From JAGXFP01 sp046484585 (GTDB lineage Bacteria; Desulfobacterota; Desulfobulbia; Desulfobulbales; JAGXFP01), in contig JAWOIQ010000212.1 in assembly GCA_046484585.1 (NCBI GenBank), positions 1-15,948 on the forward strand: a stretch of 15,948 bases of DNA. The letters run 5' to 3'. The notes below the pieces were generated by a model. It was not told where the DNA came from, searched no databases, and was given only the letters and a program-made list of their open reading frames with translations. Both the position numbers and the translations under genes were made by a program. Of the stretch, positions 1 to 7,619 are shown one piece after another; positions within the stretch are counted from its first letter, which is position 1; each line of letters begins with the position of its first letter.

Positions 1-77
1 ATACGCGTGTGCCCCTTAAAAAGGCCGGGCACGATTACAAGGCCTGTTGCCCCTTTCATCAGGAAAAGACTCCCTCT
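1..77 (+). pseudogene. dnaG: Fragment of DNA primase DnaG zinc-binding domain at a chimeric edge
   Basis: Reading frame 3 of the plus strand gives TRVPLKKAGHDYKACCPFHQ followed by EKTPS. This matches the conserved start of bacterial DnaG primase (E. coli has VKLKKQGKNFHACCPFHNEKTPSFTV at the same place), including the first zinc ligands in the CPFH motif. After the serine at about base 77 the expected phenylalanine and the second zinc pair are missing. The frame then runs antisense through a multiheme cytochrome gene and has no further primase similarity. Only about 25 primase residues are present, so this is a fragment. The rest of dnaG is either outside the window or joined here by mis-assembly. 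The protein identity is fairly certain; the cause of the junction is not. Confidence 0.75.
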
Positions 78-2555
78 AACCGGGAAGAGGTTCCGACCGG
101 CATAAACCGGATCTACAGTGAAGCTGCTGGTGGCCTCCTCATACTCATATCCACCCTGCACTTCGGTTCCGAAGAAGCTGGCCGCTGCCGCATAATAATG
201 AATATTGGTGAACCTGAAGGTTCCGTCCGTCCCCGCTGTTGCCGCATCAACGCTGTTTTTCGATTCGCGGCCCTGATGGCAAGCCATGCACATATTACTG
301 GCGTCTTCAAGATCCGCGGTCAAGCCTGACGGGAAGACTACCGACTCGAGAGGTTCGGGGTCGACCGATATATCAACATTAGCAACCTGGGTTGCATAGC
401 GGGTGATGGGATCGGTATAAAGCGTCGAACTGTCACCGTTGGTATGGCAAACGCCGCACGAAAGGGTGGTTCCCAGCTTTGCCGCCGCATCGACCGTCCC
501 GTCGGCGGCAAAATCGATAAAGCCGTCCTTGCTGTGGCATTTGGCGCAGGATGTCGGAACAGCGCCATCCTCATTCCAGTGATTAAACGGATCGCCCGCG
601 TTATCGGCATGACCGCTGCCGGCCCACTGGCCGAAGGCGAGATCCGCTGCCCGCAGGGTCACGTCGAGAGTCCCGTCGCCCCCTTTCGGAAATCTGGCGT
701 CATAGGCCGCCTGCAGGTCATCCAGAGCGATATCATCGGCAGCGATATGGCAGCTGGTGCAGCTGTTGGGTACGCCGGGCGATAATGAGGTGGTCTTAGA
801 TGCCGCCGGCTCGATCACTTCAAAGGTGTGGCTGTGGATATCATAATTGAGCGCCGTTTTGGCGGTCTTCGGCATATGACAGCGGCTGCAACGACTTGAA
901 CCATTGGACCCGTTCTGGTTGGCCGGATCATAGTAGTGCTGGGTGTGATCGGTCACGGCCGTTTGCACCGGCTCCATCAGCAGGTTGAAAGCGCTGTTGC
1001 TGTTGATCTGCGCCACATCTTCAACCGTCAAGGAAGCAAAGGGACCGTGGCCGGCATGACAGGCCAGGCAGAGAGAGTTGTCGTTGTTGGCGGTTTTTAC
1101 CACGACATTGTCTTCGGTAACGCTGGTCACAACCTGGTGGCGCCCCGGCGAGGCGTTGTCATGTAATTCGTGGCAATCAAAGCACTTCGGATCAAAGTCT
1201 TTGTCCGGTGCGTGCGGCCCCTGCAGCATGTCGATATATTGCTGATGATGCTGTCTTGAAGCCTGGAAATTACCGCCTGAGGGCTCACCGCCCCAGTACT
1301 GGCTGTCAAAAGTGCCGACACCGCTGTCAAAGCTGTAAAACTCGGTCAGGTCGTCCAGGCCGGGTCGGAATTTCATCAGCTCACCGTCGTCATTGAGCTT
1401 AGCCGGGAAAGGGGCCTGCACCGGTGCGGTGTCGGAACCCTCGGCAAACTGGGTGAATAAATCAACCGACTTGCCGCGAACATGGCACTGCCCGCAGACC
1501 ATGTTGGCTTCGGACGGGTTCAGGTTGGCCGGATTGGTGATATAGGCGGGGTTCTGGGTGGCGGCATGTTCACCGCCGGCCCCATGACACGCCTCGCAGC
1601 CGATGTTAATCTCATCCATGGTTCCGTCGCCGTCAAAATCTACCGCGCCGTTGATATCGTCGACGGCGTCGGCAGTCTCTTCCCCGCCGCCGTTCTTGGT
1701 CAACCGGTAGCCGGTAAAGTGACAGCCCGCGCAGTTACCGTCGAAGGAATCCTTCGAGCCCGGCGTGGCCAAGGCACTGCCGCCAAGGTCATACCAGCGC
1801 TCGGCGTGATAGTTGACCCATTTGTAATTCAGGTCCGGAGTCGTCGGGCTGGTTGGATCGACATAGCCGCTCCACTGGTCATTGTACTGTAGCGGCGAGA
1901 TATGCTTGCTGGCCCCGAGCGGAGCGCCCTGATTGCCGTTATCGGCAACCAGCACGTAGCGCTGCTTGTAGTTGCGCTCGCCGCCGTAGGAGAACAGGAT
2001 CTTGTACCGGGCGGTTTCCGGCGCGACAAGATTAACAAATTCAACGAAATATACACCGCCCTCCACGATGATCTTTGCGGCAAATTTCGGTTCGTAAACC
2101 AAATCAATCAGCGGCGGCAGATCGATGATGCTTGCCGTCGCGCCCGCGCCAAGTTCGTAATGGGTCCTCCACGATGTGCCGTCACTGTAATAAGCGACAA
2201 ACTCGCCATCCGGGGTGCCCGGATCGTTTTTCCCGCCAGCAAGAGTTCCAAGTGACAGCAACAATCCGTTGTTGATTGTCTCGCCGTAGAAAGCTTCGCC
2301 CTTGGCCTGGGCCGAAGAGAACTCGCCCGGCGCCCTGAGCGTGAGCTTGTGCAGGGTATGCCCCCAGTTCGACTTATCGCCATGGCAGGAAAGGCATTTG
2401 GTCGAACCGACAAAACTGGCGGCCGCCTTAATTTCGTCGGGTGTCGTCCCCACCGCCTGATCGTCATCGGAGGAATCAAGATTGCTGCTGCAACCTCCGA
2501 CTGACAACAACATGGCCAGCGCAATACCGGCAATTGTAAGCTTCTGTATTTTCAT
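1..2555 (-). CDS. Outer-membrane multiheme c-type cytochrome lipoprotein, at least 11 hemes (3' end missing or chimeric)
   Basis: The frame starts at ATG 2555, just after AGGAGGAAGTG, and stays open to the left edge (about 851 codons). The N-terminus MKIQKLTIAGIALAMLLSVG followed by GCSS is a lipoprotein signal. Eleven CxxCH sites follow: CLSCH, CAGCH, CEACH, CGQCH, CFDCH, CLACH, CSRCH, CTSCH, CAKCH, CGVCH and CMACH. They are widely spaced, as in large extracellular cytochromes of Geobacter-type bacteria. Residues about 304-313 (DFDGDGTMDE) look like an EF-hand-type calcium loop. The first ~230 residues after heme 1 are heme-poor and may be a beta-rich domain. It is the last visible gene of a porin operon, 52 bp after the decaheme gene, so the likely role is terminal electron transfer at the cell surface. 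The true C-terminus is not seen: from about base 77 leftward the DNA is a primase fragment. I cannot assign it to a named Omc protein. Confidence 0.85.
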   Translation of the reverse strand, partial: MKIQKLTIAGIALAMLLSVGGCSSNLDSSDDDQAVGTTPDEIKAAASFVGSTKCLSCHGDKSNWGHTLHKLTLRAPGEFSSAQAKGEAFYGETINNGLLLSLGTLAGGKNDPGTPDGEFVAYYSDGTSWRTHYELGAGATASIIDLPPLIDLVYEPKFAAKIIVEGGVYFVEFVNLVAPETARYKILFSYGGERNYKQRYVLVADNGNQGAPLGASKHISPLQYNDQWSGYVDPTSPTTPDLNYKWVNYHAERWYDLGGSALATPGSKDSFDGNCAGCHFTGYRLTKNGGGEETADAVDDINGAVDFDGDGTMDEINIGCEACHGAGGEHAATQNPAYITNPANLNPSEANMVCGQCHVRGKSVDLFTQFAEGSDTAPVQAPFPAKLNDDGELMKFRPGLDDLTEFYSFDSGVGTFDSQYWGGEPSGGNFQASRQHHQQYIDMLQGPHAPDKDFDPKCFDCHELHDNASPGRHQVVTSVTEDNVVVKTANNDNSLCLACHAGHGPFASLTVEDVAQINSNSAFNLLMEPVQTAVTDHTQHYYDPANQNGSNGSSRCSRCHMPKTAKTALNYDIHSHTFEVIEPAASKTTSLSPGVPNSCTSCHIAADDIALDDLQAAYDARFPKGGDGTLDVTLRAADLAFGQWAGSGHADNAGDPFNHWNEDGAVPTSCAKCHSKDGFIDFAADGTVDAAAKLGTTLSCGVCHTNGDSSTLYTDPITRYATQVANVDISVDPEPLESVVFPSGLTADLEDASNMCMACHQGRESKNSVDAATAGTDGTFRFTNIHYYAAAASFFGTEVQGGYEYEEATSSFTVDPVYAGRNLFPVRGSLFLMKGATGLVIVPGLFKGHTR

Positions 2556-2607
2556 CACTTCCTCCTTCTAGAAAGTTAATTAGAAGTTGATTTTGTAAGA
2601 AATTGAT

Positions 2608-3444
2608 TTAGTGACACTTTCTACACGTTTTGCCATCGCTGGCATTATTAAGGTTTTCCATGATACTGTCCCAATCCTCGGGATGTGGATTGACCCGCAG
2701 TCCGCTGACCGCGCTGTGGCAGGTCAGACAGACATTGCCCTCCGGGTGACACGCCTGACACGTCGCCAGATTCTTCCGCGCCTCGCGGGCATGCCGGCTT
2801 GACCACTCATGAGCCGGCAGGACTGAATCGGGATGGCAGGTAGCACATTGCGCTTCCGTATATTGGGCATGAATCGGAGCGCCGGCCGACGGACTTATCG
2901 CAAGATCGCTCCAACCCCGGCGATGGGAAAGAATCGCCAGATCGGCCGGGGCGAAATCGTTATGACAGTCGCTGCAGAACTGGGGCTCGTGACAGCTGCT
3001 GCACAGTTGGGGATCGGTCCGGGCGGCAATGGGATGGGTTACGTGAAAATCCGAGCGATGGACGTTGATCATATTGTTGGTGAACTCGCCCATTTCATCG
3101 GCAAAGCCGGCCTTGTGACAATCCAGACAATCGGCCTGCTGGTGACACGATTCACAGTCGATGACCTTGTTCTTGGCATGGGGCCGGTGGTTCAGAGCCC
3201 AGACCGGGCCATGGGTTTTCAGCCCCGTAAATTGCACCTCATCGATAAAACCCTCATCATGGCAATCCTGACAGACCGCGGCATCCGGCTTGATACTGTC
3301 GGCCGTGTCGAGGTGGCAGGTTGCGCAAGCCGCCTCCTCGCCAAGAATGTCGAGGTGCGCGGCATGGTCGAACTCCACCGCCCTCGCCGGCGTCACAATC
3401 AGCAACAAAAGCAGTAATGACAGAAAAAACATGTTGCGAATCAT
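2608..3444 (-). CDS. Periplasmic decaheme c-type cytochrome (MtrA/OmaB-like role)
   Basis: The product has 278 residues. The start is ATG 3444 with GGGAGG seven bases upstream. The frame is open further upstream, but that extension lies inside the porin gene and lacks a signal. Residues 1-22 are a Sec signal (long leucine run, cleavage after ARA) with no lipobox, so the protein should be soluble in the periplasm. Ten CxxCH sites begin at residues 40, 58, 97, 106, 148, 157, 200, 229, 239 and near the C-terminus (CRKCH, right before the stop). Heme pairs come as CxxCH-x4-5-CxxCH. Two stretches (from W82 and from W214) follow the same W-x3-H-x3-A...CxxCH...CxxCH plan, which suggests internal duplication. 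The gene sits 13 bp after the porin gene. The expected role is to carry electrons from the periplasm into the porin. Length and heme number resemble MtrA-type proteins, but the pattern differs, so the name is functional only. Confidence 0.88.
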   Translation of the reverse strand: MIRNMFFLSLLLLLLIVTPARAVEFDHAAHLDILGEEAACATCHLDTADSIKPDAAVCQDCHDEGFIDEVQFTGLKTHGPVWALNHRPHAKNKVIDCESCHQQADCLDCHKAGFADEMGEFTNNMINVHRSDFHVTHPIAARTDPQLCSSCHEPQFCSDCHNDFAPADLAILSHRRGWSDLAISPSAGAPIHAQYTEAQCATCHPDSVLPAHEWSSRHAREARKNLATCQACHPEGNVCLTCHSAVSGLRVNPHPEDWDSIMENLNNASDGKTCRKCH

Positions 3445-3457
3445 ATTAGCCTCCCTT

Positions 3458-4684
3458 TCAAAAGCTGGTATTGAGCCGAATCCGGCCGCGGTAATATTCA
3501 TCCCAAAGGTCGCTTTCGACCATTTCGGCCTTGGCCTGGAGACTGATCCTCTTGGTGAAGGCATAGCTCGCGTCCACCCAGTAGCGGCCGCTGGTGGTTT
3601 CGTCCTCATCTTCGTCAAGGCGGCGCTCCAGCACATCGACGTTGGCCCCGATTCCGAGCTGGAGTTTCTTCTGGATCAGATAAGCGACATGGGCCTTGAC
3701 GCCCTGCATGTCCTGGCCGTCTTCGTCGTTGCGGTAAACCCCGCTCAGATATCCGGAAAATTTATCGGTCCTGATCTTCTCGATACCCGCCTCGATCACC
3801 TCGGCGTCCTCAACATCCTCATAGATCTCATATTGCAGGCGGAGGAAACTGTAGAGCCCGGTGTTGATCCGGTAGCGCAGCTCGCCCATCACCTCCTCGT
3901 ATTCGTCGGCCGCGAAGACCGAGTAAATCGAGGTGGATGAAAAGACCGGCAGCGAATAGAGATATTCGGCCCGCAGGGACCAGTCGGAACTCTGGTGGTA
4001 ATTGGCTCCGGCCAGGAAATAACTGACCGATTCGATCAGTAAATTGTATTGGACCTCGGTGTAGAGGTTCAGCATGTCCAGAAAGTCGTAATCGCCGTCC
4101 AGGCCCATTAATTCGTGGGTCAGGTCGCTGTCTCCCCATTTCTGCAAATAGGAAATACCCAGATCGAGCTCGCCGGGGAACTTGCCCCGCACCTCGGCGC
4201 CCCAGATCAGATCCTTGGCGTTGTAGCCCCGGTAGTAGGCAACATCGCCGCCGCCGTACAGGGAAAATCGCAGAAAGCCCGGACCTTTCAGTTTAAGGAG
4301 CAGGCCGTCCATTATCGAAGCCCCGGCGGTAGTGGCGATAAACTGCCGGCCCAGCTTCACATCGAGATTCCCGACGAGCCTCTTCTTTTCGAGGTAGGCA
4401 TAATAAAGCCGGCTATCGACATCGACATCGTCGTCGAAACTCTCGGCCAGCCGCCCGTAACCTCTAAAATTCAAGCCATTTTCGTCCAGATCGGTGGCAT
4501 TGAGCAGCAGGTACTGGTAAACGGGGGTGACCTCATTCTCACTGCTCCCGACGCTGTACCACTCAAAAACCGTACTGGATCTCCCCGACAGATCCGGAGC
4601 CTTCGCCACGGCAGGCTCCGGAGACCCTGCCGCGACAAAAAAACAGGCGGCAACGCCGAAAGCAAACCATCGTTGAATCTCCAT
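3458..4684 (-). CDS. Outer-membrane beta-barrel porin of a porin-cytochrome conduit (ExtB/OmbB-like)
   Basis: The product has 408 residues. ATG 4684 is chosen because AAGGAGGG lies right before it and it begins a signal peptide (MEIQRWFAFGVAACFFVAAG, then a PAVAKA-type cleavage site); an ATG at 4741 would add an unlikely 19 residues. The mature protein alternates polar and aromatic residues in short strands with acidic loops, and ends in RIRLNTSF, a terminal phenylalanine typical of Bam-inserted barrels. It shares VxPVYxYL, YGxGR, LGRQ, a (I/M)DGL box and SLYGG with the porin at 8061-9350, so the two are homologous. Directly downstream are a periplasmic decaheme cytochrome and a surface cytochrome. 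By analogy with Geobacter Omb/Ext systems, the barrel would hold a cytochrome wire across the outer membrane. There are no heme motifs. The barrel and conduit role are well supported; the exact family is inferred. Confidence 0.8.
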   Translation of the reverse strand: MEIQRWFAFGVAACFFVAAGSPEPAVAKAPDLSGRSSTVFEWYSVGSSENEVTPVYQYLLLNATDLDENGLNFRGYGRLAESFDDDVDVDSRLYYAYLEKKRLVGNLDVKLGRQFIATTAGASIMDGLLLKLKGPGFLRFSLYGGGDVAYYRGYNAKDLIWGAEVRGKFPGELDLGISYLQKWGDSDLTHELMGLDGDYDFLDMLNLYTEVQYNLLIESVSYFLAGANYHQSSDWSLRAEYLYSLPVFSSTSIYSVFAADEYEEVMGELRYRINTGLYSFLRLQYEIYEDVEDAEVIEAGIEKIRTDKFSGYLSGVYRNDEDGQDMQGVKAHVAYLIQKKLQLGIGANVDVLERRLDEDEDETTSGRYWVDASYAFTKRISLQAKAEMVESDLWDEYYRGRIRLNTSF

Positions 4685-4729
4685 TATCCCTCCTTCGTAA
4701 TTGCCCGATTTCCCGGAACTACTCGGAAA

Positions 4730-4781
4730 CCCCGCCGGCACAACGGCGGGGCAGCTACCCGGCCCGTCAGCTGATGGGGCC
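4730..4781 (-). promoter_or_regulatory. Structured leader upstream of the porin operon
   Basis: Two adjacent potential hairpins lie between the AT-rich region and the porin start. One has arms CCCCGCCG (4730-4737) and CGGCGGGG (4744-4751). The other is GGCCC...TCAGCTGA...GGGCC (4761-4781). On the minus-strand RNA, CAGCT in the upstream hairpin could also pair with AGCTG between the two, so alternative folds are possible. No known riboswitch was recognised. Function unknown. Confidence 0.4.
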
Positions 4782-4835
4782 TTAAAAAAATTAGCTCACA
4801 AAAACCCCGCGCTACGCAAACTTTTTTTAAAAAAA

Positions 4836-4841
4836 ATTATA
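4836..4841 (-). promoter_or_regulatory. Candidate -10 box for the porin-cytochrome operon
   Basis: A perfect TATAAT on the minus strand lies within a very AT-rich stretch (4782-4860), about 150 bp before the porin start. No good -35 box was found at 16-18 bp, so this is weak. AT richness alone could give the match. Confidence 0.3.
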
Positions 4842-4878
4842 TTATTGTTTTTTCTGAATTAGTGAGCGACCGAGAACA

Positions 4879-5116
4879 GGGACAAGATTCAAGGGGCAAA
4901 GGGGCAAGGTTCAAGGTTCAAGGGGCAGGGACAGGGGCAGGGGCAAGGGCAAGGACGGTGAGGGGTAAAGGCGGTGAGAAGTTAGGGGTTAGGAGTGAGG
5001 GGTGAGAAAGACCTATGGGAGGCTGATTTAGATTCAGGTCCCTGGCAAGGCAGGTCAGGATGGTAGATTGTTCTGTGGCTTGTCCCTTGTCCCTTGTACC
5101 TTGAACCTTGTCCTTA
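4879..5116. repeat. Purine-rich low-complexity tract with long imperfect inverted repeat
   Basis: Bases 4879-5010 are built of iterated GGGGCAAGG, AAGGTTC and GGGGTTAGG-like units. The right end (5079-5116) carries the complement. CAAGGTTCAAGGTTCAAGGG at 4905-4924 matches the reverse complement of 5091-5110 at 19 of 20 bases. The middle (about 4980-5075) holds GGGGT/GTGAGG-like repeats and no reading frame. It is probably a dispersed intergenic repeat; it separates the OmcA-like gene from the porin operon. Confidence 0.7.
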
Positions 5117-5133
5117 AACCTTACCCTAAACGA

Positions 5134-5161
5134 CCACGGGCGGCCCGAAGGCCGCCCGTGG
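5134..5161 (-). terminator. Strong hairpin downstream of the OmcA-like cytochrome gene
   Basis: A perfect 12-bp stem, CCACGGGCGGCC (5134-5145) with GGCCGCCCGTGG (5150-5161), encloses a four-base loop. On the minus strand this reads C-TTCG-G, the very stable tetraloop. It lies 46 bp after the stop codon at 5208. The following T-tract is poor (CGTTTAGGG), so termination efficiency is uncertain. Confidence 0.6.
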
Positions 5162-5207
5162 TGATGTAGGTTATTTTACCGCGTGCTTCGCGGCAGGTTT
5201 TGGCTGA

Positions 5208-7256
5208 TTAGATATCACCGCCATTCTGGGCGATATGATCCCGCGCTCCTGCAACGTCGCCATGACAGCCGACACAGGCAAGAGCATAACCGTTCGGCAC
5301 ATCCGTGAAGGCGGTGCTGGTCGAGTTATGGCAGGTCTGGCAATGGGCAACGTCCTGCGGGTAGGTAATCTCCGTCCATACCCGGTCATGGCCGTCGGCG
5401 CCGAGGCCGCTGGCGGAATGGACCGCATGTACCCGCTGAACCAGGGGAGTGCCGTAGCCGCCGGAGAAATCGTGGCAGGCCAGGCATTCATCGGTATCGA
5501 AGGCCGCGTTATGGGGATGGGCGCCCTGGAGATGCATGCGGTTGTCGCCATGACAGCCGGTACAGTCGCCGGCCACCTTGGGCTCTTCCGTGGCGGTTCC
5601 GATCTGGAAGGTTTCAAGGGCGGTGGACATGGTGACATAATCGGTAGCGGAGATAACGCCGTAGTCGCCGCCTTCGAACCTTACCATATAGGTTCCCGGG
5701 GTCAGATCATCGGTGATTGCATCCATCTGGAAGGTGTAACCGGTCGAAGTGGCAGTCACACCGGTATCGGTGGAGGTTGCCAGCAGGCTGACGCCGCCGC
5801 CGAGTACCGGTACGGCATGGGCCCGGGGTCCGTAAACATCCAGATCGGCATCGGCCAGGCCGCCGCCGACTACACCTGCAGTGGTGTCGGTGCCGGTGTA
5901 GACGTTGCCGTCAACCGGGGTGCCACCAGAGGCCAGGGTAACGGTCACAACCGGAGCTTCACCGGTTACATAGTGGGTCCCGTTGGCCGGCGGAGTCATG
6001 CTGATGGTGACATCGAATTCCGGAGTGTCGGCCGCGGCCGGAGTAACGGTATGATAGCCGATAATTGTGGCCGATCCATGGCAGGCTGTACAGCTGCTGT
6101 TGTCGGTCCGAATGCCACCAGGACTGGGATGGCCTTCACCGGTTGCGAAGTCCACATCGTCATGACAGGAGCCGCAGGCGTTCATGGTGGGAACGGTATT
6201 CCAGTTATCGCCGTCCGGAGTCTCCGCGTCGGCCGCGGTATGGCACTTCTCGCAGTTGGTCAGCGCCTCGGGATAGAGCACTTCGGTAAAGTCATGATCG
6301 TTATCATTATGACCCCAGATCGTGTAGGGCTGGGTCAGGTCTGCCCCTCTATGGATCTTATGAATCATCGAGGTCATATCGACCACGATGCCGCTGTTGG
6401 CATCCTGGGTGCCGGGGTTATGGCAGAGCACGCAGTTTTTGACGGTAGTACGGTCACCGCCGTGGCCGGCCAGAGCGCCATGACACTCGTTACAGGAAGC
6501 GATCGTCGCGATGTCGCGGGTAACGGTAAGAGTCTCGGCCTGAGCCGCGGCAAAGCCGCTGTCGATGGCGGTCTGGGGCACGAAATCCTCCGCGGCCTGG
6601 CCGACCGGATTGCCGTGGCCGCCGTAGAAGACCGCAACCCGATGGGTCAGAGTCGGCTCAAATCCCACTATCTCACCAAACTCATCAGGGGTCAAGTCGG
6701 CAACCTCGCAGGTGTAGGTGCCTAGGGTGGCGGTTTCAACCGGGACGCAGCTGAAGTTGCTGCCCTGCGTCGCGCTGGTTTCAGCCGCCACACCGTCCGG
6801 ACCTACGGTTGGGGTAGCAGTTTCCAACCTGTACTTGTAGTTAACCCAGTCGTCGGCGTCACCGTTGGTACCGGCAACCAGTTTGGCGAAACCGATCTTG
6901 GCGCTGGTCAATCCCGATACCGGGCCGGCGGCATCCGCCACGGCAAAGGTCACCGTTGCAGGATTATTAGCAGGGTCAGTTGCATCGAAGGCCATATCGG
7001 TAATCGTCACATCGTGGGTGGCAAAATACTCCGCCCCGAGCTCATGATCCGCGCCCAGCTCAACCACAAAGGCGCCGTCGCCGTGGCAGACGCTACAGGA
7101 CTCATCGGTCTCCGTCACCGGGCCGGCCGGGCCTTCGGGACCCTCGGGTCCACGGGGACCAGGTGCGCCGTCATCGCCGGAGCAGCCCGCCAGGGCAAGA
7201 CTCAGACCGAAAAAGCCGGTTAAAAGACATCTCCTCAATTGTTTCAAATTCTTCAT
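5208..7256 (-). CDS. OmcA/MtrC-family decaheme c-type cytochrome, outer-membrane surface lipoprotein
   Basis: The product has 682 residues, close to MtrC and OmcA lengths. The start at 7256 has GGGAG six bases upstream. Residues 1-25 are a lipoprotein signal with lipobox LAGC (lipidated C25). Residues 27-46 are collagen-like G-X-Y repeats (GAPGPRGPEGPEGPAGP). Ten CxxCH sites follow: one at residue 54, five from 255 to about 393 (CNECH, CVLCH, CEKCH, CGSCH, CTACH), and four from 565 to 665 (CTGCH, CLACH, CQTCH, CVGCH). The family hallmarks CNECHGALAGHGG, CVLCHNPGT and MIHKIHRG are present. The heme-free stretches 60-250 and 400-560 fit the beta-barrel domains between heme domains in this family. 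The expected job is to pass electrons to minerals, electrodes or shuttles at the cell surface. It is transcribed apart from the porin operon downstream. The 1+5+4 heme layout differs from the 5+5 of MtrC. Confidence 0.93.
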   Translation of the reverse strand: MKNLKQLRRCLLTGFFGLSLALAGCSGDDGAPGPRGPEGPEGPAGPVTETDESCSVCHGDGAFVVELGADHELGAEYFATHDVTITDMAFDATDPANNPATVTFAVADAAGPVSGLTSAKIGFAKLVAGTNGDADDWVNYKYRLETATPTVGPDGVAAETSATQGSNFSCVPVETATLGTYTCEVADLTPDEFGEIVGFEPTLTHRVAVFYGGHGNPVGQAAEDFVPQTAIDSGFAAAQAETLTVTRDIATIASCNECHGALAGHGGDRTTVKNCVLCHNPGTQDANSGIVVDMTSMIHKIHRGADLTQPYTIWGHNDNDHDFTEVLYPEALTNCEKCHTAADAETPDGDNWNTVPTMNACGSCHDDVDFATGEGHPSPGGIRTDNSSCTACHGSATIIGYHTVTPAAADTPEFDVTISMTPPANGTHYVTGEAPVVTVTLASGGTPVDGNVYTGTDTTAGVVGGGLADADLDVYGPRAHAVPVLGGGVSLLATSTDTGVTATSTGYTFQMDAITDDLTPGTYMVRFEGGDYGVISATDYVTMSTALETFQIGTATEEPKVAGDCTGCHGDNRMHLQGAHPHNAAFDTDECLACHDFSGGYGTPLVQRVHAVHSASGLGADGHDRVWTEITYPQDVAHCQTCHNSTSTAFTDVPNGYALACVGCHGDVAGARDHIAQNGGDI

Positions 7257-7424
7257 CTTTTTCTCCCTTCCTTGGTTGGTTGTTATTCACCCCGCTAATT
7301 GCGGGTTACTGAACTCCAAACCTGTTTACTACCGCCCCCCCGCTCTTCGCAAAGAAAAGGGGGAGAGAAAACCAAACTTGTATATACAGCATTAGATAAT
7401 CTTTATCAACCCGGACAAAAAATC

Positions 7425-7614
7425 TTATCCAGCGAACCGCAGGTGGAATCTGGCGACTCCCGCGTAATCCGGGCGGATCGGATTGACCCTGAAGAGTGTT
7501 GGGCTTTTAACAAGCCAACCTTGTGAAGCGGCGGAAAATTTTGATCCAAAACAACACCCCCCCTCGGCATGAGACACCGGAACTTGAAGATCCGGCATCG
7601 GAATAACTCTTACA
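7425..7614 (-). mobile_element. Possible remnant of an insertion-sequence end
   Basis: This stretch codes for no credible protein and is unlike its GC-rich neighbours. Its minus strand begins TGTAAGAGTTATTCC and carries two related boxes (CCGATGCCGGATC and TTCCGGTGTCTCATGCCG). Further in is an imperfect hairpin, GTTGGCTT...AAGCCCAAC. The spurious peptide on the minus strand (…DYAGVARFHLR…) resembles ones I recall as commonly over-annotated next to repeated insertion sequences, possibly IS21-like. That is memory, not a search result. No transposase gene or target-site duplication is visible. Confidence 0.3.
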
Positions 7615-7619
7615 TTATA
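7614..7619 (-). promoter_or_regulatory. Candidate promoter -10 box for the OmcA-like gene
   Basis: A perfect TATAAT on the minus strand is preceded by TTGCAT at a long 19-bp spacing. Transcription would begin near 7607 and leave a leader of about 350 bases before the start at 7256. That leader contains G/C hairpins at about 7335-7364 and 7291-7305. The box lies at the edge of the possible insertion-sequence remnant, so the promoter may have been supplied by it. Confidence 0.35.

Noticed and set aside
4782..4860. Possible GEMM (cyclic di-GMP or cGAMP) riboswitch upstream of the porin operon
   Set aside because: A GCCGGGT...GCC string resembles the 3' part of GEMM, but the required GCAAACC and GNRA-capped stem of the 5' half are absent.
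5235..6725. Long plus-strand reading frame of 496 codons
   Set aside because: It is the antisense shadow of the OmcA/MtrC-family gene, which has ten heme motifs, a lipobox and a ribosome-binding site on the minus strand.
7440..7480. Cobalamin riboswitch-like GAGTC...CCTGC on the minus strand
   Set aside because: It only superficially resembles the B12 box; the other conserved blocks (GCCACTG, GGGAA) are missing.
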